A stretch of 34,936 nucleotides of DNA from Candidatus Zipacnadia bacterium. GTDB lineage: Bacteria > Armatimonadota > Zipacnadia > Zipacnadales > Zipacnadaceae. Made by a program: the position numbers and the translations under genes. The stretch lies in contig JALGVG010000001.1 in assembly GCA_029819875.1 (NCBI GenBank), forward strand, positions 1 to 34,936. The letters are read 5' to 3'. A model generated the notes under the pieces. That model made no database searches. It was not told the DNA's origin and worked only from the letters and a program-made list of their open reading frames with translations. Shown piece after piece: positions 8,972 to 16,480 of this stretch (position 1 is the first letter of the stretch; each line of letters begins with the position of its first letter).

Positions 8972-9147
8972 AGGCCGCAGGCTGTGTTGTGCGCCGAACC
9001 ATGCACCCAGTTTCCGATGGCGGCCCACAGGCCGGCGGCAGCAATCGCGACGAGGACGCCAAGCAGGGCGTACTCGAGTGCAACTGCGCCCGCGCGGTCA
9101 GTTACCAGTTCGGCAAGCAGGCAGGCAAGCCTTGATCTCAGCTTCAT
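8965..9147 (-). CDS. Flp-type (type IVb) pilin subunit
   Basis: A 60-residue Flp/Fap pilin. A short basic leader ends at Gly20; the mature protein would begin AVALEY, placing glutamate at +5 and tyrosine at +6, the arrangement typical of Flp pilins cleaved by a TadV/CpaA-type prepilin peptidase. A single hydrophobic helix follows (about residues 23-46). The length is normal for the family. ATG 9147 has CGGAG 9 bases upstream. The gene is alone: no TadA/CpaF ATPase, secretin, TadB/C or peptidase gene lies in this window, so the machinery must be elsewhere if the pilin is used. It lies downstream of a strong terminator, so it needs its own promoter, which I could not identify. Its 3' end overlaps the convergent amidohydrolase gene by 7 bases. 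Confidence 0.8.
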   Translation of the reverse strand: MKLRSRLACLLAELVTDRAGAVALEYALLGVLVAIAAAGLWAAIGNWVHGSAHNTACGLY

Positions 9148-9209
9148 GGGCGTGTGCTCCGTAATAGCTAATCGGCAGCCACAAGGGTCATCTTGAAGGC
9201 AGGGAGGGT

Positions 9210-9243
9210 AAAAAAACCGCCGCCCGGACGGACCGGGCGGCGG
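9210..9243 (-). terminator. Rho-independent terminator after the DUF6807 gene
   Basis: A perfect 11-base GC stem (9217-9227 with 9233-9243) encloses a 5-base loop and is followed on the minus strand by seven T residues (A run at 9210-9216). It lies 27 bases after the stop codon of the DUF6807 gene and separates it from the pilin gene. Confidence 0.95.
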
Positions 9244-9270
9244 TTGCGTGCCAGGCGGGGTGTGCCGGGC

Positions 9271-10419
9271 TTATTCGTTCGCCACCTGGGGCGGGAAGGC
9301 GAAGTCCAGCCACTTGGCAGCGACGGCAGCTTGCTGGCAGTCACCGGCATGGAAGTACATGCGGAAGTTGAACACCAGGGCATCGCCCTTGGGGAGGGCC
9401 AGGTCGCCGCGCACTGACCAGTCACCGGTGAAGTCGTGCTTGCCCCACTGGTTGACGGTGAACAGCCCGTAGCCTCGCACATGCCAGGTAGTGGGGTAGT
9501 CGTAGTTGTCGGGATGGTCGAAGATCGCCACGCCGCAGGGCTGCTGGCCGATCCTTCCATAGTAGTCCACCCACGGTGCGCGCTTACCCCAGGTTTCACC
9601 TTCCCCGATGCCGCCGTAGGCGTTGACAATAGTGCCGGTTCCTTTGCCGTCGGCGTTCAGTTCAGGATTGAGGCGGATGGTGAGGGTGCCGGCTTCCTTG
9701 GTGTCTCCAAAGAATACGCCGCCATACTCCGCCCGCCAAATGATGCGCCAATCCATAATGCGCGCGTCGTCAGGGGTGTTGTAGACACGGATGCAATACT
9801 CTTCCAACATGAGGGGTTTGCCGTCAGCGTCGGTCCAATCGTTGACAGCGCACAGTTGGCCGTAGACAGGGCCGCTGGTGACGGACTTTTCGCGGTTGCG
9901 GCTATAGCCGTGGCCGGGTTCTTCGCTCCAGCAGTCCACGCCATTGACATCGCCCTGCGCGGTATACAGGGACTTGTGGTGGATGTGGTCGCCCTTGGAG
10001 CGATCATCGAATATCTCGCGGGTCATGTGCACGCCGCCCGGCCCGATGACCGGGTAGCAGTAAGGGCGCACGACGTTGGGGCCGGCGTTCCAGGTGGTGA
10101 ACAGCTCGCCGTTGACCGTGAAGTCCACGGTGTCGCCGTTGTCCTGAACCGCCACGTTGTTTTCTTGCGTCGTCTCGGCAGTGACCTTGAAGCGCTTTGT
10201 CTCGCCGGCCGCGATCTGGGGGACGATGAAAACCATTTCCTTGTCCGTGCACTGGGCCACGAGCTTGCCGACTTCGTTGCCTGCCTCATCAAGCTCCACC
10301 AGGACATGGTTCCCGGCGCACTTGCACTCTGCCTCACAAGGCACAGAGACTATGACATTGTTCCTATCGTGGGGGCCGGCGCTTACTTGCAGGATCTTGG
10401 CATCATCACAACACGGCAT
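9271..10419 (-). CDS. DUF6807 (PmoA-like) family protein
   Basis: A 382-residue protein of the DUF6807 family, often annotated as 'methane oxygenase PmoA' although nothing here indicates methane oxidation. The recognisable core is GGVHMTREIFDD, then GDHIHHKSL and GDVNGVDCW, with conserved histidines that suggest a beta-sandwich or aldose-epimerase-like sugar-binding fold. ATG 10419 has AAAGGAGG 10 bases upstream; the in-frame extension to 10485 is not needed. There is no signal peptide. The first 45 residues include a CC pair and a CEAECKC cluster, cysteine density unusual for the family. It is followed by a clear terminator and preceded by a 181-base leader containing inverted repeats. Related proteins sit among sugar-catabolism genes; the biochemical role is unknown. 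Confidence 0.85.
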   Translation of the reverse strand: MPCCDDAKILQVSAGPHDRNNVIVSVPCEAECKCAGNHVLVELDEAGNEVGKLVAQCTDKEMVFIVPQIAAGETKRFKVTAETTQENNVAVQDNGDTVDFTVNGELFTTWNAGPNVVRPYCYPVIGPGGVHMTREIFDDRSKGDHIHHKSLYTAQGDVNGVDCWSEEPGHGYSRNREKSVTSGPVYGQLCAVNDWTDADGKPLMLEEYCIRVYNTPDDARIMDWRIIWRAEYGGVFFGDTKEAGTLTIRLNPELNADGKGTGTIVNAYGGIGEGETWGKRAPWVDYYGRIGQQPCGVAIFDHPDNYDYPTTWHVRGYGLFTVNQWGKHDFTGDWSVRGDLALPKGDALVFNFRMYFHAGDCQQAAVAAKWLDFAFPPQVANE

Positions 10420-10493
10420 TATCTGCGAACCTCCTTTGTTATTGGAAACAGGCTCAATTGTGTCGTAATCAAGGCTTGCACGCAACAGCTGGT

Positions 10494-10544
10494 AATTCGC
10501 CGCCTGCGGCTGCCGTTCCTGCCTGGCGGCTAAGAAGGCGAATT
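10494..10544 (-). promoter_or_regulatory. Leader inverted repeats with two alternative pairings
   Basis: Between the kinase stop and the DUF6807 start, AATTCGCC (10494-10501) pairs perfectly with GGCGAATT (10537-10544), and GCCGCC (10499-10504) pairs with GGCGGC (10525-10530). The two helices share bases at the left arm and so exclude each other on the plus-strand numbering. There is no T run, so it is not an ordinary terminator. It could be a leader switch, an mRNA-stability element or simply GC-rich coincidence. Confidence 0.35.
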
Positions 10545-10600
10545 TGCCCGCTGTTTATAGTATTGCGCCTGCAGGCGGCCGAGCATCAACGAGCGGCCAA

Positions 10601-11944
10601 TCACCGGGCCTGGGCCGAGGAGTCGGACGTCGGGCCTAGGGTAGCAGGGATCTTGCAAGTAATACGCGTGCCCTGCCCTTCTTCAGACCAGACCTCGATG
10701 GTTCCGCCGTGGGCGTCCACGACATTCTTGACGATGCGGGTGCCAAGCCCGGTGCCCATCGGCTTGGTGGAGACGGCCTCGTCGGTGAACAGCTTGGCCT
10801 TGACATGTTCAGGCATGCCGCTGCCGTTGTCTTCGCACTCGATGGCGAAGTAGCTGCCCTCGGGGAACGGGGCATCGGACGGGCCCAGCTTGATACGGAT
10901 GGCAATATGGGAAGCACCCACCGCTTCATCCAGGGCATTGAACAGCAGGTTGTAGATTAGGTTATATACTTGCTTGCGGTCACAGACGACCCGGGGCATA
11001 TCCGGCGGGCTTTCGACGACCACGGTGGTGCCCTGCTTTTCGGCTTGTGCACTCAGCAACGAGACGACACGCTGGGCCACCGATACCACGTCGGTCACCT
11101 CGAACTGCGGTTCGGCCACAATGCCCTTGACTGCGGCGGAGATCTCGGCCATGCGCTGCTGAACCGCCTGGCAGCCCTCGAGGATGATGGCAATCATTTC
11201 CGGGTAGATGGAACGCAGATCGTCAATGGCAGCAGTGAGGCGTTCACGGGTCTGCTCGTCGCCGATTTCGGCGGCCACCTCGTCCAGTTGCGCGAAGCAA
11301 TCATCGGCCACAAACTGCAAGGTCTGGGCGCCGGTTTCGGTGGGTGTTATGAGGTTCTTGACGTCATGGCTGATGTTTCCGATAAAGCGCATGATGGCGG
11401 CGAGGCGTGCTTCCTCGTGCAGGCGCGCGGTCTCCAAGGCGGCGGCGACCTGGGCGCCGACGATTTCCAGCAGGGCCACGTCGTACTCGTCGAACTGCCC
11501 GTCCGCCTTGTTGAGCACTTGCATGACGCCGATAGGCTTGCTTTCCACGCCCTTGAGGGCCACGGTGACCATGTTCTGGGTCACGTATCCGACTCGCTCG
11601 CCCACCTCGCGGAGGTGTTCCTTGCGGGTGGTGACATCCTCGGAGATATCACTTTCGCCGCTTTGGAAGACTTTGCCCGCGATCCCCTGGTCGGGGTCAA
11701 TAGCCAGCCCGGTCAACTGGTCGGCCTTCTCCCCGACCACGTACTTGAAGACGAGCTTGTTCTTTTCGGGGTCGTAGAGCACTATTGACCCGGCGCCGGC
11801 ATCCACGACCTGGAGGCTGAGGTTAAGTGCTTCCTGGACTACTTCTTCGAACTTGGTGATGGAGCTAAGACCCATGGCGATGCGGCGCACCGCGTCCAGT
11901 TGGCGCCTGAGCTGGGTCACCTGTCGTTGTAGCTGGTCACTCAT
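10601..11944 (-). CDS. Cytoplasmic GAF-domain sensor histidine kinase
   Basis: A 447-residue sensor kinase with no membrane segment. A short coiled coil (1-25) leads into a GAF domain (about 28-175), then an H-box GNISHDVKN with the phospho-acceptor His193, an N-box NLIYNLLFNALDEA (about 326-341), a G1 box DNGSGMP (372-378) and a G2 box GTGLGTRIV near 397. The distance from the H-box histidine to the last N-box asparagine is about 143 residues, some 30 longer than is usual, because of extra helical sequence. ATG 11944 overlaps the stop of the TPR gene as ATGA, so the two are translationally coupled. No response regulator gene is adjacent, making it an orphan kinase. The GAF ligand is unknown. 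Confidence 0.93.
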   Translation of the reverse strand: MSDQLQRQVTQLRRQLDAVRRIAMGLSSITKFEEVVQEALNLSLQVVDAGAGSIVLYDPEKNKLVFKYVVGEKADQLTGLAIDPDQGIAGKVFQSGESDISEDVTTRKEHLREVGERVGYVTQNMVTVALKGVESKPIGVMQVLNKADGQFDEYDVALLEIVGAQVAAALETARLHEEARLAAIMRFIGNISHDVKNLITPTETGAQTLQFVADDCFAQLDEVAAEIGDEQTRERLTAAIDDLRSIYPEMIAIILEGCQAVQQRMAEISAAVKGIVAEPQFEVTDVVSVAQRVVSLLSAQAEKQGTTVVVESPPDMPRVVCDRKQVYNLIYNLLFNALDEAVGASHIAIRIKLGPSDAPFPEGSYFAIECEDNGSGMPEHVKAKLFTDEAVSTKPMGTGLGTRIVKNVVDAHGGTIEVWSEEGQGTRITCKIPATLGPTSDSSAQAR

Positions 11945-12990
11945 TGGCGCTTCTTCCTGTCATCGGGTGATGATCGGGCAGTCCCAGAGAAGGGTGAGGA
12001 GCCGCCCGTAGCCATCGTCATCCGGCTGGGCCTGGCGAGCAGTGCGCGCTGGCGGCATTGCTTGGCCACCTCGGGATAGCCGGCCTCGGCCGCCACCGTG
12101 GCCGCCATTTTCCACAGCTCGGCATTGTACGGATGGCGGTTGGCCGCCCCCAGTATTTCGGTCAGGCCGTCGCGTTGATAACCCATCAGGTACAAGGCAT
12201 ACCCGGCGGTGGCGGCAGCCAGCCCGTCTGCAGGGTCAATCTCTTCGGCGCGCTTGGCCAGTTCACGCGCATAATCAAGGTCGCGCTTTTCGCGGGTCAG
12301 CAGCATGGCCAGTTGCAGGCTTGCGGGGCCGAACTCCAGGGCGCGGCGGTACTCCTTCTCGGCCCCTGCAGTATCATTCATGCGCTCGAGCACATTGCCG
12401 ACGGCGTAGTGAGCGGAAGGGTCGTCGGGCGCGAGCTTGACCGCCTCCCTGGCTGCCTCCAGGGCCTGCCGGTGGCGCCCTAGGCCCATCAAGGCGGTGA
12501 CGAGGTTGAGCCGTGCGGCCAGCAGTTGCGGGTCAAGCCGGCTCGCCTTCCTGAAGTCGCGGGCGGCTTGTTCGAAGCGGCCGGCCAGCAGGTACAACTC
12601 GCCGCGCAGGTGATAGGCCTCGGCGCTGTCTGGTTTCAACTTCAGGGCGCGCTCTATCCACTTCTGCCCGGCCTCGACATCCGCCAATTTCAGGCAGGCC
12701 TTGGCTGCCTGGAAGTTGGCTTCAAACGAAGAAGGGTCAGCAAGGGCGGCACGCGTGAACTGGTAGTAGGCGTCGTTGTACGATCCCGCATCAGCATACT
12801 TGCGGCCCATCTGGAGCAGTTGTGCCACCGAGGCGTGCGCAGCACCAGTTGCGGTGGCGCTGCGCCGGCAACCGCACACCACCAGCCCGGCAGCGGCCAG
12901 CACTATGAGGCCGGCGATCATGTAACGGTTATGGAGGCGGGCTTGAGCCATTCTCACACTCGCACGCGCGTCGCTTGCCGACTGTGACAT
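11941..12990 (-). CDS. Membrane-anchored TPR-repeat protein
   Basis: A protein of about 349 residues with one hydrophobic segment near the N-terminus (MIAGLIVLAAAGLVVCGC) and about six to seven tetratricopeptide repeats after it, for example NFQAAKACLKLADV, YHLRGELYLLAGR and HYAVGNVLERMND. The VCGC sequence at the end of the hydrophobic stretch could be a weak lipobox, so it may be a lipoprotein facing the periplasm; otherwise it is a single-pass membrane protein. ATG 12990 is chosen, but no Shine-Dalgarno site supports it; ATG 12951, nearer the hydrophobic segment, is possible. Its stop overlaps the start of the GAF kinase as ATGA, which suggests that the TPR protein and the kinase work together. 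No specific partner can be named. Confidence 0.83.
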   Translation of the reverse strand: MSQSASDARASVRMAQARLHNRYMIAGLIVLAAAGLVVCGCRRSATATGAAHASVAQLLQMGRKYADAGSYNDAYYQFTRAALADPSSFEANFQAAKACLKLADVEAGQKWIERALKLKPDSAEAYHLRGELYLLAGRFEQAARDFRKASRLDPQLLAARLNLVTALMGLGRHRQALEAAREAVKLAPDDPSAHYAVGNVLERMNDTAGAEKEYRRALEFGPASLQLAMLLTREKRDLDYARELAKRAEEIDPADGLAAATAGYALYLMGYQRDGLTEILGAANRHPYNAELWKMAATVAAEAGYPEVAKQCRQRALLARPSRMTMATGGSSPFSGTARSSPDDRKKRQ

Positions 12991-13072
12991 ATGCAGCAAT
13001 CATGCACACCATGATAACATGGAAGTTACATCTATCTTCGGCGGGTGAATTGAAAATCCTCTTGGCAATTGC

Positions 13073-13813
13073 CTAGCCGTTGAGCACTTCGATCAGGTCG
13101 TTGCCTTTGGCCACGTGGACGCGCGGCTGCTCGTCGCCCTCGGGCATCCATTCGATGCGCTTGACATAAGGCGGCTCTATCCAGAACTTGCCGATGGAGT
13201 GCCGCCGCTGGATGCCGCGGACAACCGCACTGTATATCAGCTCGCGTGCTTTCTCCGGGTGCAGGTGGATGGCGGCACCACGGTTAAGACCCTCCTTGAC
13301 GGCGGCCGTTTCAATGTCGGGCACCAACTGCCTGGCTTCCCTGCAGCAAGCCTCGTCACCGCTGACCATCACCACGGGCACATCATAGTAGGCACAAAAC
13401 AGCATGTTGCAGCCCAATTCGCCCAGCGAGATGTCGTTGATGGTCAGCTCGGCGACATTGATTGACCCGGTATGCCACAAGTGCCCGTCGAGGGTGCCGG
13501 CCTTGGCGTGCTGGCCGATTATGAGGGCGCAGTCGAACTCTGCGCTGCAGCCGAACGGATAGCGCAGCGGCCTTCCCATCAGCAGCCGGGCAGCGGGGTG
13601 AAGAAGCTCGGGGTTGATGGCCCCGCTGCCGTGGCCGTCCACCACCAAGATATCGTCAGCTCCCGCCTCCAGGCACCCGCGCACGGCGGCGTTGACTTCC
13701 TCGGTGCACAGGCGGCGGCCGGTTTCGTAGTAGCGCCCCTCGGGTCCTGTAAAGTCATCGAAGTTGGCTACTCCCGCCACCCCTTCCATGTCGGTCATGA
13801 TGTACACCTTCAT
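13073..13813 (-). CDS. M55-family D-aminopeptidase (DppA-like)
   Basis: A 246-residue zinc peptidase of family M55. The metal ligands known from Bacillus DppA line up: Asp8 and Glu10 in TDMEGVAG, His61 in DGHGSG, His102 in IGQHAKAG and Glu132 in SLGELG. DppA removes N-terminal D-amino acids, chiefly D-Ala, from short peptides, so a role in recycling peptidoglycan-derived D-peptides is likely. There is no signal peptide, placing it in the cytoplasm. ATG 13813 has AAGGAGG 7 bases upstream, a strong start; the open frame runs further upstream but without conservation. No Dpp oligopeptide transporter lies beside it in this window. It is divergent from the lipoprotein-lptC-lptA genes and shares a 301-base intergenic region with them. 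Confidence 0.92.
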   Translation of the reverse strand: MKVYIMTDMEGVAGVANFDDFTGPEGRYYETGRRLCTEEVNAAVRGCLEAGADDILVVDGHGSGAINPELLHPAARLLMGRPLRYPFGCSAEFDCALIIGQHAKAGTLDGHLWHTGSINVAELTINDISLGELGCNMLFCAYYDVPVVMVSGDEACCREARQLVPDIETAAVKEGLNRGAAIHLHPEKARELIYSAVVRGIQRRHSIGKFWIEPPYVKRIEWMPEGDEQPRVHVAKGNDLIEVLNG

Positions 13814-13852
13814 TGTGCTACCTCCTTGGACAAGGTGCAGATGCGTACAGCA

Positions 13853-13881
13853 AGTTTGTTTCCAATTGCACAAATTGTCAA
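13853..13881 (-). promoter_or_regulatory. Possible promoter of the M55 gene
   Basis: A perfect TTGACA lies at 13881-13876 on the minus strand. A 17-base spacing leads to CAAACT (13858-13853), which matches only three of six -10 positions. The -35 overlaps a short AATTG inverted repeat that could be an operator. The weak -10 keeps confidence low. Confidence 0.35.
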
Positions 13882-14024
13882 GGCGAAGTCGGCAAAGTGC
13901 AGCGGTCAGCGTTCCAGTACTCAAGGGAGCCTGCAGGGGTGAAGGTTTGCAGCGGGTGAGGAGGAACAAAGTCCGAGCTGAAACGGTCAAATCAACGTCT
14001 CGAGCCGTCGAAGGCGCCCGGCGC

Positions 14025-14053
14025 TTCTCGCAGCACCGGGTTTGTGTTAGAAT
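14025..14053 (+). promoter_or_regulatory. Possible promoter of the lipoprotein-lptC-lptA genes
   Basis: TAGAAT at 14048-14053 is a good -10 box; TTCTCG at 14025-14030, with a 17-base spacer, is a poor -35. The predicted start near 14060 would give a leader of about 55 bases before the GTG at 14115. Confidence 0.4.
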
Positions 14054-14114
14054 ACTGCGTGCTGCAGCCTACCGGGGCCACATGGATCATGCTTTCAGAA
14101 CAGGAGGAATAAGT

Positions 14115-14735
14115 GTGGGCGGCACCTTGAAACAGGCATACTTCGCGCTGCTTGCAGGAGCCATCATAGGCATCTTGCTCCTTACCGGTGGATGCGGCGG
14201 AAGTAGTGGGGGCGCCGGGGGGGTCAGCATCACCGGCATTGTCGCGGACGACGGAACACTGGACCCGATCGGTGGTGCGATGGTGACCATCGGTAGCCTG
14301 ACGGCATTTACGCTTGACAATGGTTCATTTGCCATAAACGGGGCACCGGCCGGAGCCGTGACCGTTTACGTTACGAAGGATGGATACGAGGTGGGCGTCT
14401 TTCCGGTAATGCTGGGGAGCGGAACCAACAACATAGGGACACTGTACCTCAAGCCCACCTTGCAGCCCTCATGCGGCAATGTCAGCGGCACGGTCCAGGA
14501 AGGGAGTGCGCCGGTGGCGGGCGCCATACTGGACTGCGGAGGGGTGAACGCCCGCTCAAAGGCTGATGGGACGTTTACCGTGTATAATGTGCCCGAGGGA
14601 GAACAGCTCTTGTGGGCACAGAGTGCCGACGGGCTGAAGACAGGGTACCGGCTGGTGGACGTGCAGGCAGGGTCGACACTGACCGGCCAGGTCGTGTTCA
14701 TCAGCTCGGGGCCGCCGCCGCCGCCGTTCGGCTAG
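14115..14735 (+). CDS. Lipoprotein with two carboxypeptidase-regulatory-like domains
   Basis: A 206-residue predicted lipoprotein. The GTG start at 14115 has GGAGG 7 bases upstream; it is followed by a basic residue, a hydrophobic segment (AYFALLAGAIIGILLLTGGC) and a lipobox-like TGGC, then a Gly/Ser-rich linker. Two beta-sandwich repeats of the carboxypeptidase-regulatory-like type follow: one around ITGIVADDG...GSFAINGAPAG...VYVTKDGY, another around VSGTVQEGS...GTFTVYNVPEG. The protein ends in a short proline run (PPPPPFG). Such domains usually mediate binding or stability on the cell surface. It is 28 bases upstream of lptC and probably cotranscribed with it, so an envelope role is likely, but no specific function is recognised. 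Confidence 0.82.
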   Translation: MGGTLKQAYFALLAGAIIGILLLTGGCGGSSGGAGGVSITGIVADDGTLDPIGGAMVTIGSLTAFTLDNGSFAINGAPAGAVTVYVTKDGYEVGVFPVMLGSGTNNIGTLYLKPTLQPSCGNVSGTVQEGSAPVAGAILDCGGVNARSKADGTFTVYNVPEGEQLLWAQSADGLKTGYRLVDVQAGSTLTGQVVFISSGPPPPPFG

Positions 14736-14763
14736 CCGGTTGTCTACTCTCAAAGGGCAAGGA

Positions 14764-15444
14764 ATGGTGAATACCCGCAAACGCAGCAAGATGATAGTGG
14801 GGACGATAGCGGCAGTGGTGGTCGTGGCTGGGGTAGTGATGCTGGTGCGGCGGACGCCCTCCCCGTCCGTCCCTTCGGAGAGTCAACAACCCGGCGGCAC
14901 GGTGAAGGTCAGCCAGCCCGTCGTCAGCCACGCGGAAAAGGGGGCCCTGGCGTGGCAGCTTCAACTGCGGGAGATGAACATCTCGGCCGGCGGGCGAACC
15001 GTGGCCGCCCAAGGCCTGCGGGAGGGCCTTATCTACGACAGCGAGGGCAAGCCGATAGTGCGGGTGACGGCGGACCGCATCAGCGGAGACACCACGACGC
15101 GCAATTTCTCGGTGACCGGCAATGTAACAGTGACCACCCCCAAGGGGGTCGTGTTTTCCACCGACACCGTCAAGTGGATACAGGACGAGGGGAAGCTGGA
15201 ATGTCCGGGCCTGGTGACGATGCGCAGCAAGCAGATGACGGTCACCACGACGGGGCTGGAGTTTTACGTAAACCAGGACCTGGTTAAGTGTCCCAACTTC
15301 ATAAAGATGGTCAACGGCGAAAACACGCTGGTGGGGCGCAACCTGCGCTACAATATCAAGACCGCCAGCTTCGAGCTGGAGAGCGTGCAGGCGCTGTTCA
15401 ATGCCGAGCAAGTTCGAGCGCTGGCACAGGAGGCGCGCCGATGA
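14764..15444 (+). CDS. lptC: LPS export protein LptC homologue
   Basis: A 226-residue LptC-family protein, the inner-membrane-anchored periplasmic part of the Lpt bridge that passes lipopolysaccharide from the LptBFG transporter to LptA. An N-terminal basic stretch (VNTRKRSK) and a single membrane helix (about 11-28) are followed by a proline/serine linker and a beta-rich region typical of LptC/OstA folds (for example VRVTADRISGDTTTRNFSVTGNV and YNIKTASFELESVQALF). ATG 14764 has AAAGGG 6 bases upstream; the TTG at 14740 is less likely. Its TGA stop overlaps the lptA start as ATGA, so the two proteins should be made together. Sequence similarity is moderate, as is usual for LptC, but the neighbour supports the call. 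Confidence 0.82.
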   Translation: MVNTRKRSKMIVGTIAAVVVVAGVVMLVRRTPSPSVPSESQQPGGTVKVSQPVVSHAEKGALAWQLQLREMNISAGGRTVAAQGLREGLIYDSEGKPIVRVTADRISGDTTTRNFSVTGNVTVTTPKGVVFSTDTVKWIQDEGKLECPGLVTMRSKQMTVTTTGLEFYVNQDLVKCPNFIKMVNGENTLVGRNLRYNIKTASFELESVQALFNAEQVRALAQEARR

Positions 15445-16403
15445 GGTTGCTGCCGCGTAAAATAGCAGTCATTGCGCAGGCCGCCATGCTGGCCGCAGTG
15501 CTGGCAGCGGGGTTGCAGGTAGTGGTGGGCGAGCAGGGCCAGCCGGCCCAGGAGCAAGCAAAGAAAGAAGACCAAGAGGACAAGGTTCGCTTGCAGGCCG
15601 ACCATGTCCGCTACGATGCCGACGCCAAGAAATATATCCTCACCGACATACCCTCCGGCCAGCCGGGCGACGAGTACGAGCAGGTTATCTACAAGCACAA
15701 GGATGTCACCCTGTACTGCGACCGGTCGGAATACGACGAGGCCAAGGATACAGGTATTGCAATCGGGCACCTGAAGGTGACTGCCAAGGACGCGATCATC
15801 ACCGGCACGACCGTGACGGCGGATTTCGGCAAGAAGATCATCACTATCAGCGGCAACGTGGTTATCGTCGCCCAGAAGAAGCGCCCCCAGTCCCGGCAAC
15901 AAAGCAGCCACCAAGCCGGCACTGAGGCCGGTTCGGGCAACCAGGCACCCGCCGAGGGGCAAAAGACCCAGGCAAAGGGCAACCAAGAGGAGGGCCTGGA
16001 GAAGTACAAGTACAAGAAAACCACCATCTGGTGCGACCGCATCGAGTATCACTACGACGACAAGCAGAGGGTTGCCTACATCCGGGGTCCGCTGAAAGCC
16101 GTCCAGGAGGATAAGACAGCGTGGGCGGACAAGGCAATCTACCACGAGCGGGACGATATCCTGGAAGTGGAAGGCAACGTGCGGGTGGTAAGCAAGGAAG
16201 GGGATGAGTTCCGCTGCCCGCGCGCGGTAATCGCGCTGGACGACAACTGGATGGAAGTGGAAAGGGTGGAGGGGCTGATAGTCCGCAAGAAGAAAACGAG
16301 CGCCCAGGGCCAGGGGCAGGGCGGTCAAGCACAGGGAAGCAGTGCAACGTCCAGCGGTTCGCGTGCCGAAGAGAGCCAGCCTGCACCCAGCCCGCAGCAG
16401 TGA
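15441..16403 (+). CDS. lptA: LptA/OstA-like periplasmic LPS transport protein
   Basis: A 320-residue exported protein with OstA/LptA-type beta repeats, the soluble periplasmic bridge for lipopolysaccharide. A signal peptide spans about residues 1-30. Two OstA-like blocks are visible, one about 48-140 (LQADHVRYDADAKKYILTD, then a DRSEYDE segment and VTADFGKKIITISGNV) and one about 190-285 (IWCDRIEYHYDDKQRVAYIRG, then YHERDDILEVEGNVRV). Between them lies a Lys/Gln/Gly-rich low-complexity insert (about 143-190), and the C-terminus is another Gln/Ser-rich tail; both are unusual for LptA. ATG 15441 has AGGAGG 7 bases upstream and overlaps the lptC stop. No lptB ATPase gene follows; the next gene is convergent, so the rest of the Lpt system is encoded elsewhere. 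Confidence 0.85.
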   Translation: MRLLPRKIAVIAQAAMLAAVLAAGLQVVVGEQGQPAQEQAKKEDQEDKVRLQADHVRYDADAKKYILTDIPSGQPGDEYEQVIYKHKDVTLYCDRSEYDEAKDTGIAIGHLKVTAKDAIITGTTVTADFGKKIITISGNVVIVAQKKRPQSRQQSSHQAGTEAGSGNQAPAEGQKTQAKGNQEEGLEKYKYKKTTIWCDRIEYHYDDKQRVAYIRGPLKAVQEDKTAWADKAIYHERDDILEVEGNVRVVSKEGDEFRCPRAVIALDDNWMEVERVEGLIVRKKKTSAQGQGQGGQAQGSSATSSGSRAEESQPAPSPQQ

Positions 16404-16480
16404 GACAAGGCAGTTGCTTTGCAGTGGGGGCGGCTGTTGCCAAGCGGCGGCGGGATAGGCGGCAGGAGGCTGCTTGGGAA

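Larger units (their letters stand above)
13814..14114. other. Divergent intergenic region between M55 and lipoprotein genes
   Basis: This 301-base stretch holds no convincing gene. It contains the ribosome sites of both neighbours, candidate promoters on each strand (TTGACA at 13881-13876 on the minus strand, TAGAAT at 14048-14053 on the plus strand), and a small inverted repeat CAATT-gcaca-AATTG near 13863-13877. A stretch at 13961-13974 recalls the RNase P RNA core but is not supported by anything else. Confidence 0.6.

Noticed and set aside
12991-13072. Search for a terminator or promoter between the M55 and TPR genes.
   Set aside because: Only a short GGCAATTGCC palindrome and weak TATCAT-like boxes are visible; none is convincing.
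13961-13974. GAGGAACAAAGTCC resembles the RNase P RNA core (GAGGAAAGTCC).
   Set aside because: It has a two-base insertion, and neither the other conserved RNase P blocks nor a 350-base span fits before the next gene at 14115.
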